Positions 8,630 to 17,284 of a stretch of 55,718 bases of DNA are shown piece by piece. The stretch is from Devosia nitrariae (lineage in GTDB: Bacteria > Pseudomonadota > Alphaproteobacteria > Rhizobiales > Devosiaceae): assembly GCF_030160115.1 (NCBI RefSeq), contig NZ_BSNS01000005.1:1-55718 (forward strand), read 5' to 3'. Each line of letters begins with the position of its first letter. Position 1 is the stretch's first letter. Below the pieces are notes generated by a model. The model was not told the origin of the DNA and made no database searches. It saw only the letters and a list, made by a program, of their open reading frames with translations. The translations under genes and the position numbers were made by a program.

Positions 8630-9466
8630 TCACGAACCGACACTCGACGCCGCGGCGCCTTGAATGAAACTGACGACAACACGCACATGCTCATCGGAGT
8701 GGCTCAGATGCGGCGCATGGCCAGCCTCGGCGTATGTATGTCTTTCTGCCTGTGCAAGAGCACCGGCGATCCGGTCGACAACCACCGGAAAGAAGGGAGG
8801 GCTCTGCCCTCCGACGGTCAGTAGCGCGGGAGCAGAGAATTTCCTCAGGCGACCGAGATCGATCTCCAACGCTTCGGAGTCGCGGACTTCGTCCAGCCAT
8901 GTCGGCGCGTTGAGAACGAAGGTGTCTCGCGTTGCCTGAGAAAGAGTTTCCCATGCTCCGGGGCCGAACGCCACGGTCTCTACAAACTGGCGGGCACCCC
9001 CAACGAAATCACCCGCCTTGAGCAACTCGGCAACAGCCGCGATGCGTTCCTGGACCGCGGACAGCATGGACTGAGCGTTCGGGTCGTCCTTGAGGAGACC
9101 GAAGAGCGGCGGTTCATGCACGATCAGGCTGCGGAACAATTCCGGCCGTTCTCCAGCTAGGCGAAGAACGATCGAAGCGCCGAAGGAATTTCCGATGACG
9201 TGTGCCGGGAAATGATCGAGATGCACGACGAGCGCAGCCAGATCGGCGACGTCCTCTCGGATGCTGCCCTGGCCTTCAGGGCGTTCGCTGCCGCTGTGCC
9301 CGCGCCGGTCGTAAGTGAGAACCCGGAACGAGCGAGATAGTGCGGGCACGACGGGCGCCCAGTTGTGATGGTCTCCCCACGACCCGTGCACCAGCACAAT
9401 CGGGTCTCCGATGTTTCCATTCAGCTGCCAATTGAGCTGGACGCCATTGATCGGAGTCGTCGGCAT
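8630..9466 (-). CDS. alpha/beta hydrolase
   Basis: A 278-residue alpha/beta-fold hydrolase. The oxyanion segment is VLVHGSWGDHHNW (HG at 27-28), the nucleophile elbow GNSFG (Ser94) and the catalytic His is in EAGHAPH (His250). The usual acid position after the sixth strand reads GGQSPPFF without Asp, so the acid residue may sit elsewhere or be missing. The start at 9466 has a GGAGG site eight bases away; an upstream in-frame extension is less likely. Lies between two frameshifted genes and may be one of the few intact members of a decaying operon. Esterase, haloperoxidase or C-C hydrolase activity cannot be told apart. Confidence 0.85.
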   Translation of the reverse strand: MPTTPINGVQLNWQLNGNIGDPIVLVHGSWGDHHNWAPVVPALSRSFRVLTYDRRGHSGSERPEGQGSIREDVADLAALVVHLDHFPAHVIGNSFGASIVLRLAGERPELFRSLIVHEPPLFGLLKDDPNAQSMLSAVQERIAAVAELLKAGDFVGGARQFVETVAFGPGAWETLSQATRDTFVLNAPTWLDEVRDSEALEIDLGRLRKFSAPALLTVGGQSPPFFPVVVDRIAGALAQAERHTYAEAGHAPHLSHSDEHVRVVVSFIQGAAASSVGS

Positions 9467-9544
9467 GGCAATTTCCTCCCTGACAATTGGGCCCTGTCGC
9501 GTGAGGTGCGCCACCAGGTCGTCATGAGCCTTGAACAAACGCAA

Positions 9545-9936
9545 TCAGGGGCGTGGTGACGGCGGGAAGAGTTTTGGATGCGCCTCGAGCACAAGCCACC
9601 TGCCTTCCATTTTTCTCATGACCTGCACGACATGCCCCGGCATTACCGTGTTGTTTTTCGTGCGGATTTCCAGGCTGCCCTGCCATAGCGCCAGATCGGT
9701 CGCCAGCATCCGTACGCTTCCATGCCCCTGACTGACGGTGCGCCCGCGAATGGACCGTGAAGGAGTTGGTCGAAAGCCGCTTCGATCTCAGCCCGGCCTT
9801 GCTGCCGGTCGCCCATCGCGCCCACACGGACCCCTTCCTCGGCGAAGAATGAGGCCGCCAGCTTCGCATCGGCCTTGTTCCAGGCGGTGGAGAATGCCTC
9901 TATTTCCGCGACGATCGCGTCTTCCTCGGCTGTCAT
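9545..9936 (-). pseudogene. SnoaL-like (NTF2-fold) protein, frameshifted
   Basis: The first frame (from ATG 9936, with a GGGAGGG site) gives EEDAIVAEIEAFSTAWNKAD, then FFAEEGVRVGAMGDRQQGR up to LLHGPFAG, a typical start of the SgcJ/EcaC-type NTF2 fold. The rest is one frame over: RTVSQGHGSVRMLATDLALW, then GHVVQVMRKMEGRWLVLEAH to a stop at 9545. One missing base near 9741 explains the break. Reconstructed length is about 130 residues, normal for the family. It heads the hydrolase-methyltransferase operon and faces the AraC gene at 10089. Confidence 0.75.
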
Positions 9937-10088
9937 CGTGCCCTCCCCTGTGGCATCCAAGCCGACGGGCTCTTTCAGCGGGGTTGATTAGGCGCATTGC
10001 CGGCCGAGAAGAGTTTTCAGACCGATTCTTGGAGGTCGCGCGTGGTCAACAAGATGGCTAGACTATCGTGGGGACCAGGAATGGTGGA

Positions 10089-11120
10089 ATGACCGAAACG
10101 TCCGATTTCCTGACCGAAAAGCCCGGTATCGGCGAAGCCGTACCGGGACCGAGCGGCACCGATGTCCTCTCCGAAATCCTCAGGGTCTTCCGCGTGACCG
10201 GCGCAGCGCTTCTCAGAGCGGAGTTCAGTGCGCCATGGGGATGCGACAACCCGCCAGCCAGCGCTGTCGCCAGCCTTCTTCATCCCGGCGCGACGCGACT
10301 GATCATCTTCCACATCGTCGCGGAGGGTACCTGCTGGATAGAGGTGGATGGCGAGGAGCGCCGTGTGCTGCACGAGGGTGACATCGTGGGCCTTCCGCAC
10401 GGGCATGCCCATCGCATGGGCAGCGGCGAGGTCGAACTGGTCCCCATCGCGTCCCTGTTTCCGCCGGCACCCTGGGCGGAGCTTCCAGTTCTGATCCATG
10501 GCGGCGATGGCGCGCCAACCCGCATCGTCTGCATCTACCTGCACTGCGACCTGCTCCTGTTCGGCCCCTTTCTTGCCAGCCTTCCCACGCTGCTGGTCGT
10601 CAGGCGTGAGGAGGGTCCGTCGGGACAGTGGTTCGACGCGAACATGCGCTACCTCGTCGCCGAAGCGGTCCGGGGCCGCCCCGGAGCTTCCTGCTTGATG
10701 GCGCGGCTCACCGAACTGCTGTTCATCGAGATTCTGCGTCGCTACATGGCGCAGTTGCGCGCCGAGGATGTCGGCTGGCTCGCGGCGCTGAACGATCGGT
10801 ATGCCTGCCGTGCCCTCAACGCGTTTCACAGCAGACCCGCCGAATCCTGGACGGTTGAGATGCTCGCCCGTGAGGCTGGCCTGTCGCGCTCAGCACTGGT
10901 TCGCCGCTTTCACCGCCTGCTCTCCATGTCGCCCATTCGCTACGTGGCGACATGGCGCCTCCACCTGGCTGCCCAGGCAGTGCGGGATGGCAGCGAGACC
11001 ATCGCCACGATTGCCGAACAGGCCGGGTTCGGTTCGGAGGAGGCTTTCAGCAGGGCCTTCAAGCGCTGTTTCGGCTCCTCCCCCTCGGCTTGGCGGCGAT
11101 CACGAACTCGAGTTGCATGA
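10089..11120 (+). CDS. AraC-family transcriptional regulator (cupin_6 sensor domain)
   Basis: About 343 residues. The N-terminal half looks like the AraC cupin_6 sensor (RLIIFHIVAEGTCWIEVDGE, then EGDIVGLPHGHAHRM with metal-type histidines). The C-terminal half is a double HTH (SWTVEMLAREAGLSRSALVRR and ETIATIAEQAGFGSEEAFSRA). It is divergent from the SnoaL/hydrolase/methyltransferase operon and is its likely regulator. A GTG at 10068 is an alternative start; ATG 10089 with nearby AGGA and GGTGG is preferred. Confidence 0.9.
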   Translation: MTETSDFLTEKPGIGEAVPGPSGTDVLSEILRVFRVTGAALLRAEFSAPWGCDNPPASAVASLLHPGATRLIIFHIVAEGTCWIEVDGEERRVLHEGDIVGLPHGHAHRMGSGEVELVPIASLFPPAPWAELPVLIHGGDGAPTRIVCIYLHCDLLLFGPFLASLPTLLVVRREEGPSGQWFDANMRYLVAEAVRGRPGASCLMARLTELLFIEILRRYMAQLRAEDVGWLAALNDRYACRALNAFHSRPAESWTVEMLAREAGLSRSALVRRFHRLLSMSPIRYVATWRLHLAAQAVRDGSETIATIAEQAGFGSEEAFSRAFKRCFGSSPSAWRRSRTRVA

Positions 11121-11281
11121 ACTCGGGCCTGCTCGTTTCGCGCTATGGCTCTCCCACGCCTGTGGCGTCGTATGGCCTTCCTCTTCCGGGGCCATAACGA
11201 GACAGGGCAGTTGGCCCGAAGGATCAGATCGCCTTGTTGCAAACACTCAGGGGATCAAATCGAGCGACCGCTTAAGCGCCT

Positions 11282-11545
11282 TCACGTTGCCTCTGCCTTC
11301 AACAACGTCCTGGCGTCGCGCAGAAACGTCCTTGCGGCGCTGAGATCGCCGGCTTGCACGCGCGCCATTGGCACCGCGCTCGTACCGGTCGTGCGCAAAA
11401 TACTGAACATAGCGACCGAATGATCGAGCAGTTCAACTGAGAGCCGCGGAGTCGTGCGCTATCTCGGCAAGGGCAGCCGGTGGCTCCGCCCCTCCAGGCG
11501 GCGCACGTTCGCCTCCGTTGGCAGAAATCCCGATTGTTTTGTCAT
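11282..11545 (-). pseudogene. possible remnant of a small unknown gene
   Basis: The stretch 11121-11674 has no intact gene. On the minus strand an ATG at 11545 with an upstream GGAGAGGGG starts MTKQSGFLPTEANVRRLEG. Protein-like sequence continues one frame over (PPAALAEIAHDSAALS, stop 11433). It then returns to the first frame as VELLDHSVAMFSILRTTG and AGDLSAARTFLRDARTLLK, to a stop at 11282. Two compensating shifts would give about 88 residues. The family is not recognised. This is an inference from composition and could be chance. Confidence 0.3.
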
Positions 11546-11674
11546 TTCCGCCCCTCTCCATCGAGTGCAAGATCCGATGCGGCGCCCATTCGCCTGGACA
11601 GGCGGGGGCGAGCGCGCATCCGTTTCGTCTGGCTGCAACAGGGATGCCCGATCGCTTCAAGGGGAGAGGGAGCA

Positions 11675-12295
11675 ATGAAACCGTTAGATGACCATGCGCC
11701 GCCGGCGCAACCTGCAGCCCCGATCGCGGCCGGCGGCGAAGCCGGATGGCGTTCGCTGCAATGGTGGCCAACTGTGGTGGCCATCGCCTTTGCCGCTTTC
11801 GTGGCGCTGGATCTCTTCCGTGGCGAAGAGCACGGCGGCGAGCTGGCCTCAATCGTCGCCGCATCCGGGCTGGTCTATCTTGCCGCCGCCGCACTCGAGC
11901 GACCCCGGTTCGCCTGGCCGGTGTTCATCGGGTCAGTTGTCGTCATAACGGCAGCCAAGCTGGGGCTCGTCGGCATGGATGCGACATGGATACTCCTCGG
12001 CCTGGCAGCATTGTTCCTTGGCTATGGCTTGCTGCGCGGGGCGGCCCGTTCAGCCGACGGCTTGCCATTGCAGACGATTGCAATGGTGGGTTTTGGGGCA
12101 GTTGCCGTTGTTGCCCTCTATTTGAACGAGGTGGCGGGCGCCTATCTCGTGGCAGCAGGGCTGTTCGCGCATGCGGCGTGGGACGTCTATCACCATCGAG
12201 CCAACAAGGTCGTCGCGCGTTCGTTGGCCGAGTTCTGCTGCGTGTTGGACGTGCTGCTCGCAGCCGCCATCGTGGTCACAACTGTGGGAGCCTGA
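11675..12295 (+). CDS. hypothetical inner-membrane protein
   Basis: A 206-residue protein with an N-terminal Pro/Ala-rich segment (1-25) and about six hydrophobic helices (for example WWPTVVAIAFAAFVALDLF, TWILLGLAALFLGYGLL, CCVLDVLLAAAIVVTTV). A strong GGGGAGAGGGAG ribosome site precedes ATG 11675. A histidine-containing motif AHAAWDVYHHRANKVV sits before the last helix and resembles the repeats of DUF6632-like small membrane proteins only loosely. No function assigned; single gene, no operon partner. Confidence 0.75.
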   Translation: MKPLDDHAPPAQPAAPIAAGGEAGWRSLQWWPTVVAIAFAAFVALDLFRGEEHGGELASIVAASGLVYLAAAALERPRFAWPVFIGSVVVITAAKLGLVGMDATWILLGLAALFLGYGLLRGAARSADGLPLQTIAMVGFGAVAVVALYLNEVAGAYLVAAGLFAHAAWDVYHHRANKVVARSLAEFCCVLDVLLAAAIVVTTVGA

Positions 12296-12346
12296 CCTGG
12301 AGCCAGGCGTGGGTGTCACGGTCCTGTCTATGCGCGGACCATCGCA

Positions 12347-13504
12347 CTACACCAGCTTGCGCAACGCCGCGATGATCTGCGTTGCGCGCTGGTCTTCGCG
12401 GCCCATCATCCAGTTGGTGACATAGCCGAAGCCCAATCGGCGCTCCGGATCGGCAAAGCCGACCTGCCCACCCGCGCCGTCGTGCCCGAATGAGCGCTCG
12501 GAGAGCAGCAGCCGTGCGTCGGAGCCGAGTTGGAAGCCATAACCCCAGCGCGAATAGGGTGGGTCGCCGCCGAACACGGAGATGCCGGTGCTCTGCGTCT
12601 GCGTCGCCTCCACGATCACCTTGTCGTCGATCAGCCGGATGCCGCGTGTCGGCGTCACCGTCGCCGACCAGATGACGGCCAGGGCTTCGGCCGTTGCCAC
12701 GCCCCCTGCCCCCGGAATCTCGGCGGCACGGATCCGCTCGCTATTGAAGCCGCCATCGTCCGTCACCAAGGCGTCGGGCAGCGCGCGCCCGAGGGTCATG
12801 GCCCTGTGCGGCCAGTTCGGTGCCGGCTTGCCGGCTTCCTCCGCCCAGAGGGCCGCCAGCGGCGAGCTGACCTGCAAATGGGCGGTGCTTTCCGACACGC
12901 TTTCCGGCAGGCCGATCCAGGCGTCGACACCGAGGGGCGCGGTGACGAGTTCGCGGAAATAGGCGCCGACCGACTTGCTGGTGACGCGGCGGATAATCTC
13001 GCCCACCAGCCAACCATGGGTCAGAGCATGGTAAGCGTAGCCGCTGCCCAGCGGCCAGAGCGGCTCCTGCGTGGCGAGCACCGCGGCCATTCGATCCCAG
13101 TCGACCAGGTCGTCCTCGCTGAGGTCCGCCCGCGGCGCAGAAAGGCCCGCCTGATGCGCCAGCGCCTGCCCGACCGTCACCCTCCCCTTGCCCGCCTGCG
13201 CGAACTCGGGCCAATAGTGCGCAACGGGCGCATCATAATCGAGGCGCCCCTCCGCAACGAGCCGTGCCGCCAGGATCGAGACCAGCCCTTTGGTGCAGGA
13301 AAAGACGACCGTTGGCGTCTGCCGCGTCCAGGCCCGGCCGGAGCGTTCGTCCGCAATGCCGGCCCAGAGGTCGACGACGCTGCGCCCCTCGACCAGCACG
13401 TGCAGCGCCGCGCCCATGGTGGGCCTGTCGGCAAAGCCTTGCGCAAAGGCTTCCGCAACAGGCTCGAACCCCGGCTCTACGGTCCCGGATACCTCGATGC
13501 TCAT
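12347..13504 (-). CDS. serine hydrolase, beta-lactamase/EstB family
   Basis: A 385-residue protein of the class C beta-lactamase fold (Pfam Beta-lactamase). The SxxK catalytic motif is SCTK (Ser69, Lys72), the tyrosine motif is in GSGYAYHALTHGW (Tyr158) and a C-terminal HDGAGG replaces the KTG triad. That combination is typical of EstB-type esterases rather than true beta-lactamases. No signal peptide, so cytoplasmic. Start 13504 is chosen over upstream codons because family similarity begins there. Convergent with the membrane protein at 11675; probably monocistronic. Confidence 0.88.
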   Translation of the reverse strand: MSIEVSGTVEPGFEPVAEAFAQGFADRPTMGAALHVLVEGRSVVDLWAGIADERSGRAWTRQTPTVVFSCTKGLVSILAARLVAEGRLDYDAPVAHYWPEFAQAGKGRVTVGQALAHQAGLSAPRADLSEDDLVDWDRMAAVLATQEPLWPLGSGYAYHALTHGWLVGEIIRRVTSKSVGAYFRELVTAPLGVDAWIGLPESVSESTAHLQVSSPLAALWAEEAGKPAPNWPHRAMTLGRALPDALVTDDGGFNSERIRAAEIPGAGGVATAEALAVIWSATVTPTRGIRLIDDKVIVEATQTQSTGISVFGGDPPYSRWGYGFQLGSDARLLLSERSFGHDGAGGQVGFADPERRLGFGYVTNWMMGREDQRATQIIAALRKLV

Positions 13505-13603
13505 GTCTACTCCCCCTGTAGCTGGACGGGCCTGCGATGAGGCTTCCCAGCATTCCCGTCGCTGTGTCAACCGGCCTGCCGTCACTGATGCTGAAAGCTC
13601 GAA

Positions 13604-14179
13604 TTATCCACTTGCCCGCGCGACCAACTGCTCCGCAGTCTCCTCAAGAGCACCTGCATCCGCAACATCGACGATCGGGATGCCATGGGCCCTGGCAGCC
13701 TCGACGCTTTCCGTGCTGTCCCGCAGGGAACGGGCAATGAATTTGTCGATGAGCAGCTTCTGGCGGTCGTCCTTGGACGCATAGCCGCTTTCCTGTCTCA
13801 TCCGCTCGGCCAGGAAAGCCTGGTCGGCATAAAGGCACACCGCCGCCACGCCCTTGTGGTTGAGGGTCGCGATGCTTTCCGGCCGCAGCGCCGAACCCTC
13901 GAAGACAAAGCCACCTCCGGCGGTCACCTGTGCTGCGATCTCCCGCACCAGCAAGGGCCACATGTTGGTGTGATGCACACGCAGGAACCAGTAGATCGTC
14001 TCGTCGGTGAGGGCCTCGTAGTATTCCTCGACGGGCGCAGGGATGCTCGGCCACGGTCGGCCCGGATGCCTGCCCATCTTATCGGTGGACGTGACCCGCC
14101 AGCCGAGAGCTGCACCGACTCGTTGAGCAAGCGTCGATTTCCCGCAATGTGACGTTCCGGCGATCAGAAGCCCTTGCAT
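13604..14179 (-). CDS. P-loop NTPase, kinase-like
   Basis: A 191-residue protein with Walker A GTSHCGKST at residues 8-16 immediately after the start, a DKMGRHPGRPW lid-like segment and FVFEGSALRPE in the middle. This is the layout of small nucleoside or sugar kinases and of AAA_33-type kinases. The substrate is unknown. It lies upstream of the esterase gene and downstream of the isomerase at 14258 on the same strand, 78 nt after it, so it may be co-transcribed with sugar metabolism. Start ATG 14179 places the P-loop at the usual distance from the N-terminus. Confidence 0.75.
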   Translation of the reverse strand: MQGLLIAGTSHCGKSTLAQRVGAALGWRVTSTDKMGRHPGRPWPSIPAPVEEYYEALTDETIYWFLRVHHTNMWPLLVREIAAQVTAGGGFVFEGSALRPESIATLNHKGVAAVCLYADQAFLAERMRQESGYASKDDRQKLLIDKFIARSLRDSTESVEAARAHGIPIVDVADAGALEETAEQLVARASG

Positions 14180-14257
14180 GAGCCTATTCTCCTTGCTTGC
14201 GTGAGACGGACGCCTCTTCATGTGGCGAGGTTGGACGTCGGGCCAGCAACGTGGCGG

Positions 14258-15142
14258 TTAAGCTTCGCCTCGGCTCGAGCTGTGCAGCGACGATGGCTGC
14301 TCCACCAGGCTGACCCCAATGGACGCAGCAATCGTAGAAAGGCGGTCGCGCGCCAGCACGTATTGATCCGCCTCGAGGTGCTCGAGCATGAGCGGTACAT
14401 CGCCCGGCAGCTTTTCGAGCTCGGTCAGGTATGTCCGGTAGTCGAGGACGCCGTCGCCGATCGTCACCTCGTCGAGATGCAGCGCTGCCCGGTCATAAAG
14501 GAGGATGTCCTTGGCGTGGCAGGAGACGATATGGGGGCCGAGCTTGGCAAAGCACTCGCGGATCAGCGTGCCCGTGTCGAAATAGGTGCGCGGCGTCATC
14601 ACCAGATTGACCGGGTCGAGATGGGCCGCAAAAGCCGGCCGGTCGATTGCCTCGATCAGCTCCAGATAAACATCAACGCTATCGGGCAAGGCATATTGCA
14701 TCATCTCGAGGGCAAACCTGGCCCGGCGAGGCTTCACCGTATCGATGATGACCCGTGCGGTCTCGACCGCGGCATCGAACGCGTCCTGGCTGAGGTTCTG
14801 GGGGTGCGGGGCATAGTCGGTCCCGGCCTCGAACGATCCGATATAGCTTACCGCGCAACGCACGCCGATCGTGTCGGCGAGCGCGAGCTTTTCGCAGGCG
14901 TAGTCGAGATTGCGCCTGCGTACCGCCTCCTCCGGCGTCACCAGATTGCGCCAGATACCCACCTCGGCCAACACCACGTCGACATCGGCGAATGCCAGTT
15001 CGATGGCCCGCTGTCGGTCGGTGTCGCCGATCTCGCAGGGCGGGCAATAGGCGGCGCGGTAGCCGAAGTCGACATGGGCGCGCGCGAATGCCTGCGGGTC
15101 CTCATGGCCAATGGGAAGCCCGTGTCCGCCGAGCCGGATCAT
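14258..15142 (-). CDS. sugar phosphate isomerase/epimerase (TIM barrel)
   Basis: A 294-residue TIM-barrel protein of the xylose-isomerase-like superfamily. Metal/catalytic candidates are ALEMMQYALP, HLDPVNLVMTP, VSCHAKDILL and LEHLEAD. It is divergent from the ROK repressor at 15320 and so probably belongs to the same sugar catabolic regulon. Start ATG 15142 has an AGGGAG site eight bases upstream; a longer frame upstream overlaps the promoter and is rejected. It is not a close copy of the isomerase at 5509. Confidence 0.87.
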   Translation of the reverse strand: MIRLGGHGLPIGHEDPQAFARAHVDFGYRAAYCPPCEIGDTDRQRAIELAFADVDVVLAEVGIWRNLVTPEEAVRRRNLDYACEKLALADTIGVRCAVSYIGSFEAGTDYAPHPQNLSQDAFDAAVETARVIIDTVKPRRARFALEMMQYALPDSVDVYLELIEAIDRPAFAAHLDPVNLVMTPRTYFDTGTLIRECFAKLGPHIVSCHAKDILLYDRAALHLDEVTIGDGVLDYRTYLTELEKLPGDVPLMLEHLEADQYVLARDRLSTIAASIGVSLVEQPSSLHSSSRGEA

Positions 15143-15252
15143 GATGTTCTCCCTCTGTGGAAAGAGCTCGTCTCCGGTTTGCGGCAGGCCCGAACACTTC
15201 GTCTTGAGCATAACCGTCTGAGCGTCGTCTACAACCTGCTCGCAGGCGGTTT

Positions 15253-15265
15253 GATTTCTGAAATC
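15253..15265. promoter_or_regulatory. 13-bp palindrome in the isomerase/ROK divergent promoter
   Basis: GATTTC-T-GAAATC is a perfect palindrome between the isomerase start (15142) and the ROK start (15320). A TTGACT hexamer follows at 15269. ROK repressors bind AT-rich palindromes in such divergent regions, so this is a candidate operator for the neighbouring ROK protein. Confidence 0.5.
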
Positions 15266-15319
15266 CATTTGACTTAAGAAATAGGCAGTGCAACGCTGTG
15301 CTTATCGAGGGGGCACGGC

Positions 15320-16486
15320 ATGAACTTGCGTGGCACCAATCAGGAGAAGGCCCGGCCGTACAACCGGCGCATCGTCCTCGAGTGCATCCGCAATCACGGC
15401 CCCTCCACTCGCAGCGCCATTGCCGAGCGGGTGGGGCTCACCGTGCAAACGGTTTCCACCATCGTTCGCGAGTTGGAGGAGCAGGGCTACCTGCTTCCGG
15501 TGCGCGGAGAACCCAAGAGCCGCGGCTATCCGCCGACCACTCTGCATATCAATCCCGATGGCGGATTTGCCATCGGCGTCAGCGTCACCCCGCTCGGGGT
15601 CGATGCCGCCCTGATGAACCTTGCCGGCGATATCATCGGCAGTGCGTCGCGCCCCTCGCCGCAGCCGAGCCCGTCGGCCGCCATGGCGCTGATCGAAGAG
15701 CTCTGCGCAGAGATGCGGGCGCTGCGTCCGAGCGTGCGCATTCTCGGCGTCGGCATGGCCATGCCGGGCCCCTTCGAGGTCGAAGGTATCAGCTTTGTCG
15801 GCTCGACCACGCTCAATGGCTGGTCGGGGGTGCCGGTCCGCGCCCGCCTCGAAGAAGTATCGAGGCTTCCCGCCTTCATTGCCGTCGATACCGTTGCGGC
15901 GGCGATCGGCGTGCGGCTTTATGGCGAGGGCGCGGAATTTTCCCAGTTCTATTACCTGCACTTCGGCGTCGGCCTCGGCGGTACCATGATTGAGAATGGC
16001 GTACCGCTGCGTGGCGCCTGGGGCAATGCCGGCGAGATCGGGCATCTCCCGCTCGTTCCCGATGGCCGTCCCTGCCCTTGCGGCAATCGGGGGTGCCTCG
16101 AGCGCTACCTCTCGCTCGATGGCTTCGGCCAGCGCCCGGAGGGGCAGAGCGAGGCCGAATGGGTGGATGAGGTCACACCGATCTTCCATCGCGCCGTCAC
16201 CACCATCGAGAACCTCTTCGATCCGCAGACCATCATCCTGGGCGGCATTGCCCCGGTCCATTTGCTCAAGCAGTTGGTCGATACGGCAAGTCACCTGCCC
16301 AACTCGGTTGCCCATCGCGGCGATCGCATCGCGCCCCGCGTCATCGCCGGCGGCGGCCCGCGATCGGTGCTGCGGGGCGCCGCGGCCCTCGCTGTCTCCG
16401 GTATTCTCTCGCCTCGCCACGAGCCGATCGTCTCCCTTGATCGCATGCGCAAGCGCGATCCGTTTTCGAACGGACTCTTTGCATGA
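15320..16486 (+). CDS. ROK-family transcriptional repressor
   Basis: A 388-residue ROK protein with an N-terminal winged helix (NRRIVLECIRNHGPSTRSAI, then LTVQTVSTIVRELEEQGYL) followed by the sugar-kinase-like fold. The zinc motif CPCGNRGCLERYLS and the preceding GNAGEIGHLPLV are present, as in NagC, Mlc and XylR. It likely senses the sugar imported by the operon it heads and represses both the operon and the divergent isomerase. Its stop overlaps the ATPase start (ATGA at 16483-16486). Confidence 0.93.
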   Translation: MNLRGTNQEKARPYNRRIVLECIRNHGPSTRSAIAERVGLTVQTVSTIVRELEEQGYLLPVRGEPKSRGYPPTTLHINPDGGFAIGVSVTPLGVDAALMNLAGDIIGSASRPSPQPSPSAAMALIEELCAEMRALRPSVRILGVGMAMPGPFEVEGISFVGSTTLNGWSGVPVRARLEEVSRLPAFIAVDTVAAAIGVRLYGEGAEFSQFYYLHFGVGLGGTMIENGVPLRGAWGNAGEIGHLPLVPDGRPCPCGNRGCLERYLSLDGFGQRPEGQSEAEWVDEVTPIFHRAVTTIENLFDPQTIILGGIAPVHLLKQLVDTASHLPNSVAHRGDRIAPRVIAGGGPRSVLRGAAALAVSGILSPRHEPIVSLDRMRKRDPFSNGLFA

Positions 16487-17253
16487 ACGAGCCCCTGCTT
16501 GTCCTCGACACCATCACCAAGAATTTCGGAGCCGTTCAGGCACTGAAAGGCGTATCGTTCTCAATCGCTAGGGGCGAGGTCATCGCGCTTCTGGGCGACA
16601 ACGGGGCGGGCAAGTCGACCCTGGTCAAGATCATCTCGGGCGAGCTTGAGGCAACGTCAGGCCAAATGACCTTCGAAGGCCGTGACTTTGGGCCGCGCTC
16701 GCCGTCGGAGGCCAAGGCGGCCGGCATCGAGACGGTCTATCAGGACCTGTCGCTGTGCACCAATGTCGACGTGGTGGCCAATTTCTTCATGGGCCGCGAG
16801 ATCACCCGGTCGGTGATGGGCCTGAAGATCCTCGACGAGGCGGCGATGGAGGAGCAGGTGGCAAAGGCCATGGCCAATGCCGGCACCCGCATTCCGTCGC
16901 TGCGCACCAAGGTCGAGCATCTGTCCGGCGGCCAGCGCCAGGCCATCGAGCTCAACCGCTTCGTGCATTGGGGCGGCAAGCTCGTGCTGCTCGACGAGCC
17001 CTTCGCGGCGCTCGGCGTCGAGCAGACCAAGCGCGGTCTCGAAATGATCCGCCAGGTCGCGGCGCGAGGCATCGGCGTCGTCATCATCACCCATATCATG
17101 CAGCAGGCCTTCCAGGTCGCCGACCGCATGGTGGTGATCCGCCAGGGCGTCGTCGCGGGCGATATGCCGACAAATCAAACCAACGCAGACGCAGTGATCG
17201 GCATGATCACAGGCGAAGCCCTTGCCGGGGCCGGACCGGCAACGGGCGCCTAG
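16483..17253 (+). CDS. sugar ABC transporter ATPase, single domain
   Basis: A 256-residue ATPase: Walker A GDNGAGKST (38-46), Q-loop Q87, signature LSGGQRQ (147-153), Walker B LLDEPFAALG (D171, E172), switch His204. It resembles one half of RbsA; single-domain members such as FrcA are known to work as homodimers in this class. The partners are the binding protein at 17285 and the one permease at 18398. The DEPF in place of DEPT is a mild deviation. Confidence 0.93.
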   Translation: MNEPLLVLDTITKNFGAVQALKGVSFSIARGEVIALLGDNGAGKSTLVKIISGELEATSGQMTFEGRDFGPRSPSEAKAAGIETVYQDLSLCTNVDVVANFFMGREITRSVMGLKILDEAAMEEQVAKAMANAGTRIPSLRTKVEHLSGGQRQAIELNRFVHWGGKLVLLDEPFAALGVEQTKRGLEMIRQVAARGIGVVIITHIMQQAFQVADRMVVIRQGVVAGDMPTNQTNADAVIGMITGEALAGAGPATGA

Positions 17254-17284
17254 CCGATAACATCCGGCCACAAAGGAGAGACGA

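Noticed and set aside
12347..13504. A true class C beta-lactamase conferring resistance
   Set aside because: No signal peptide, and the KTG box is replaced by HDG; the pattern fits EstB-type esterases.
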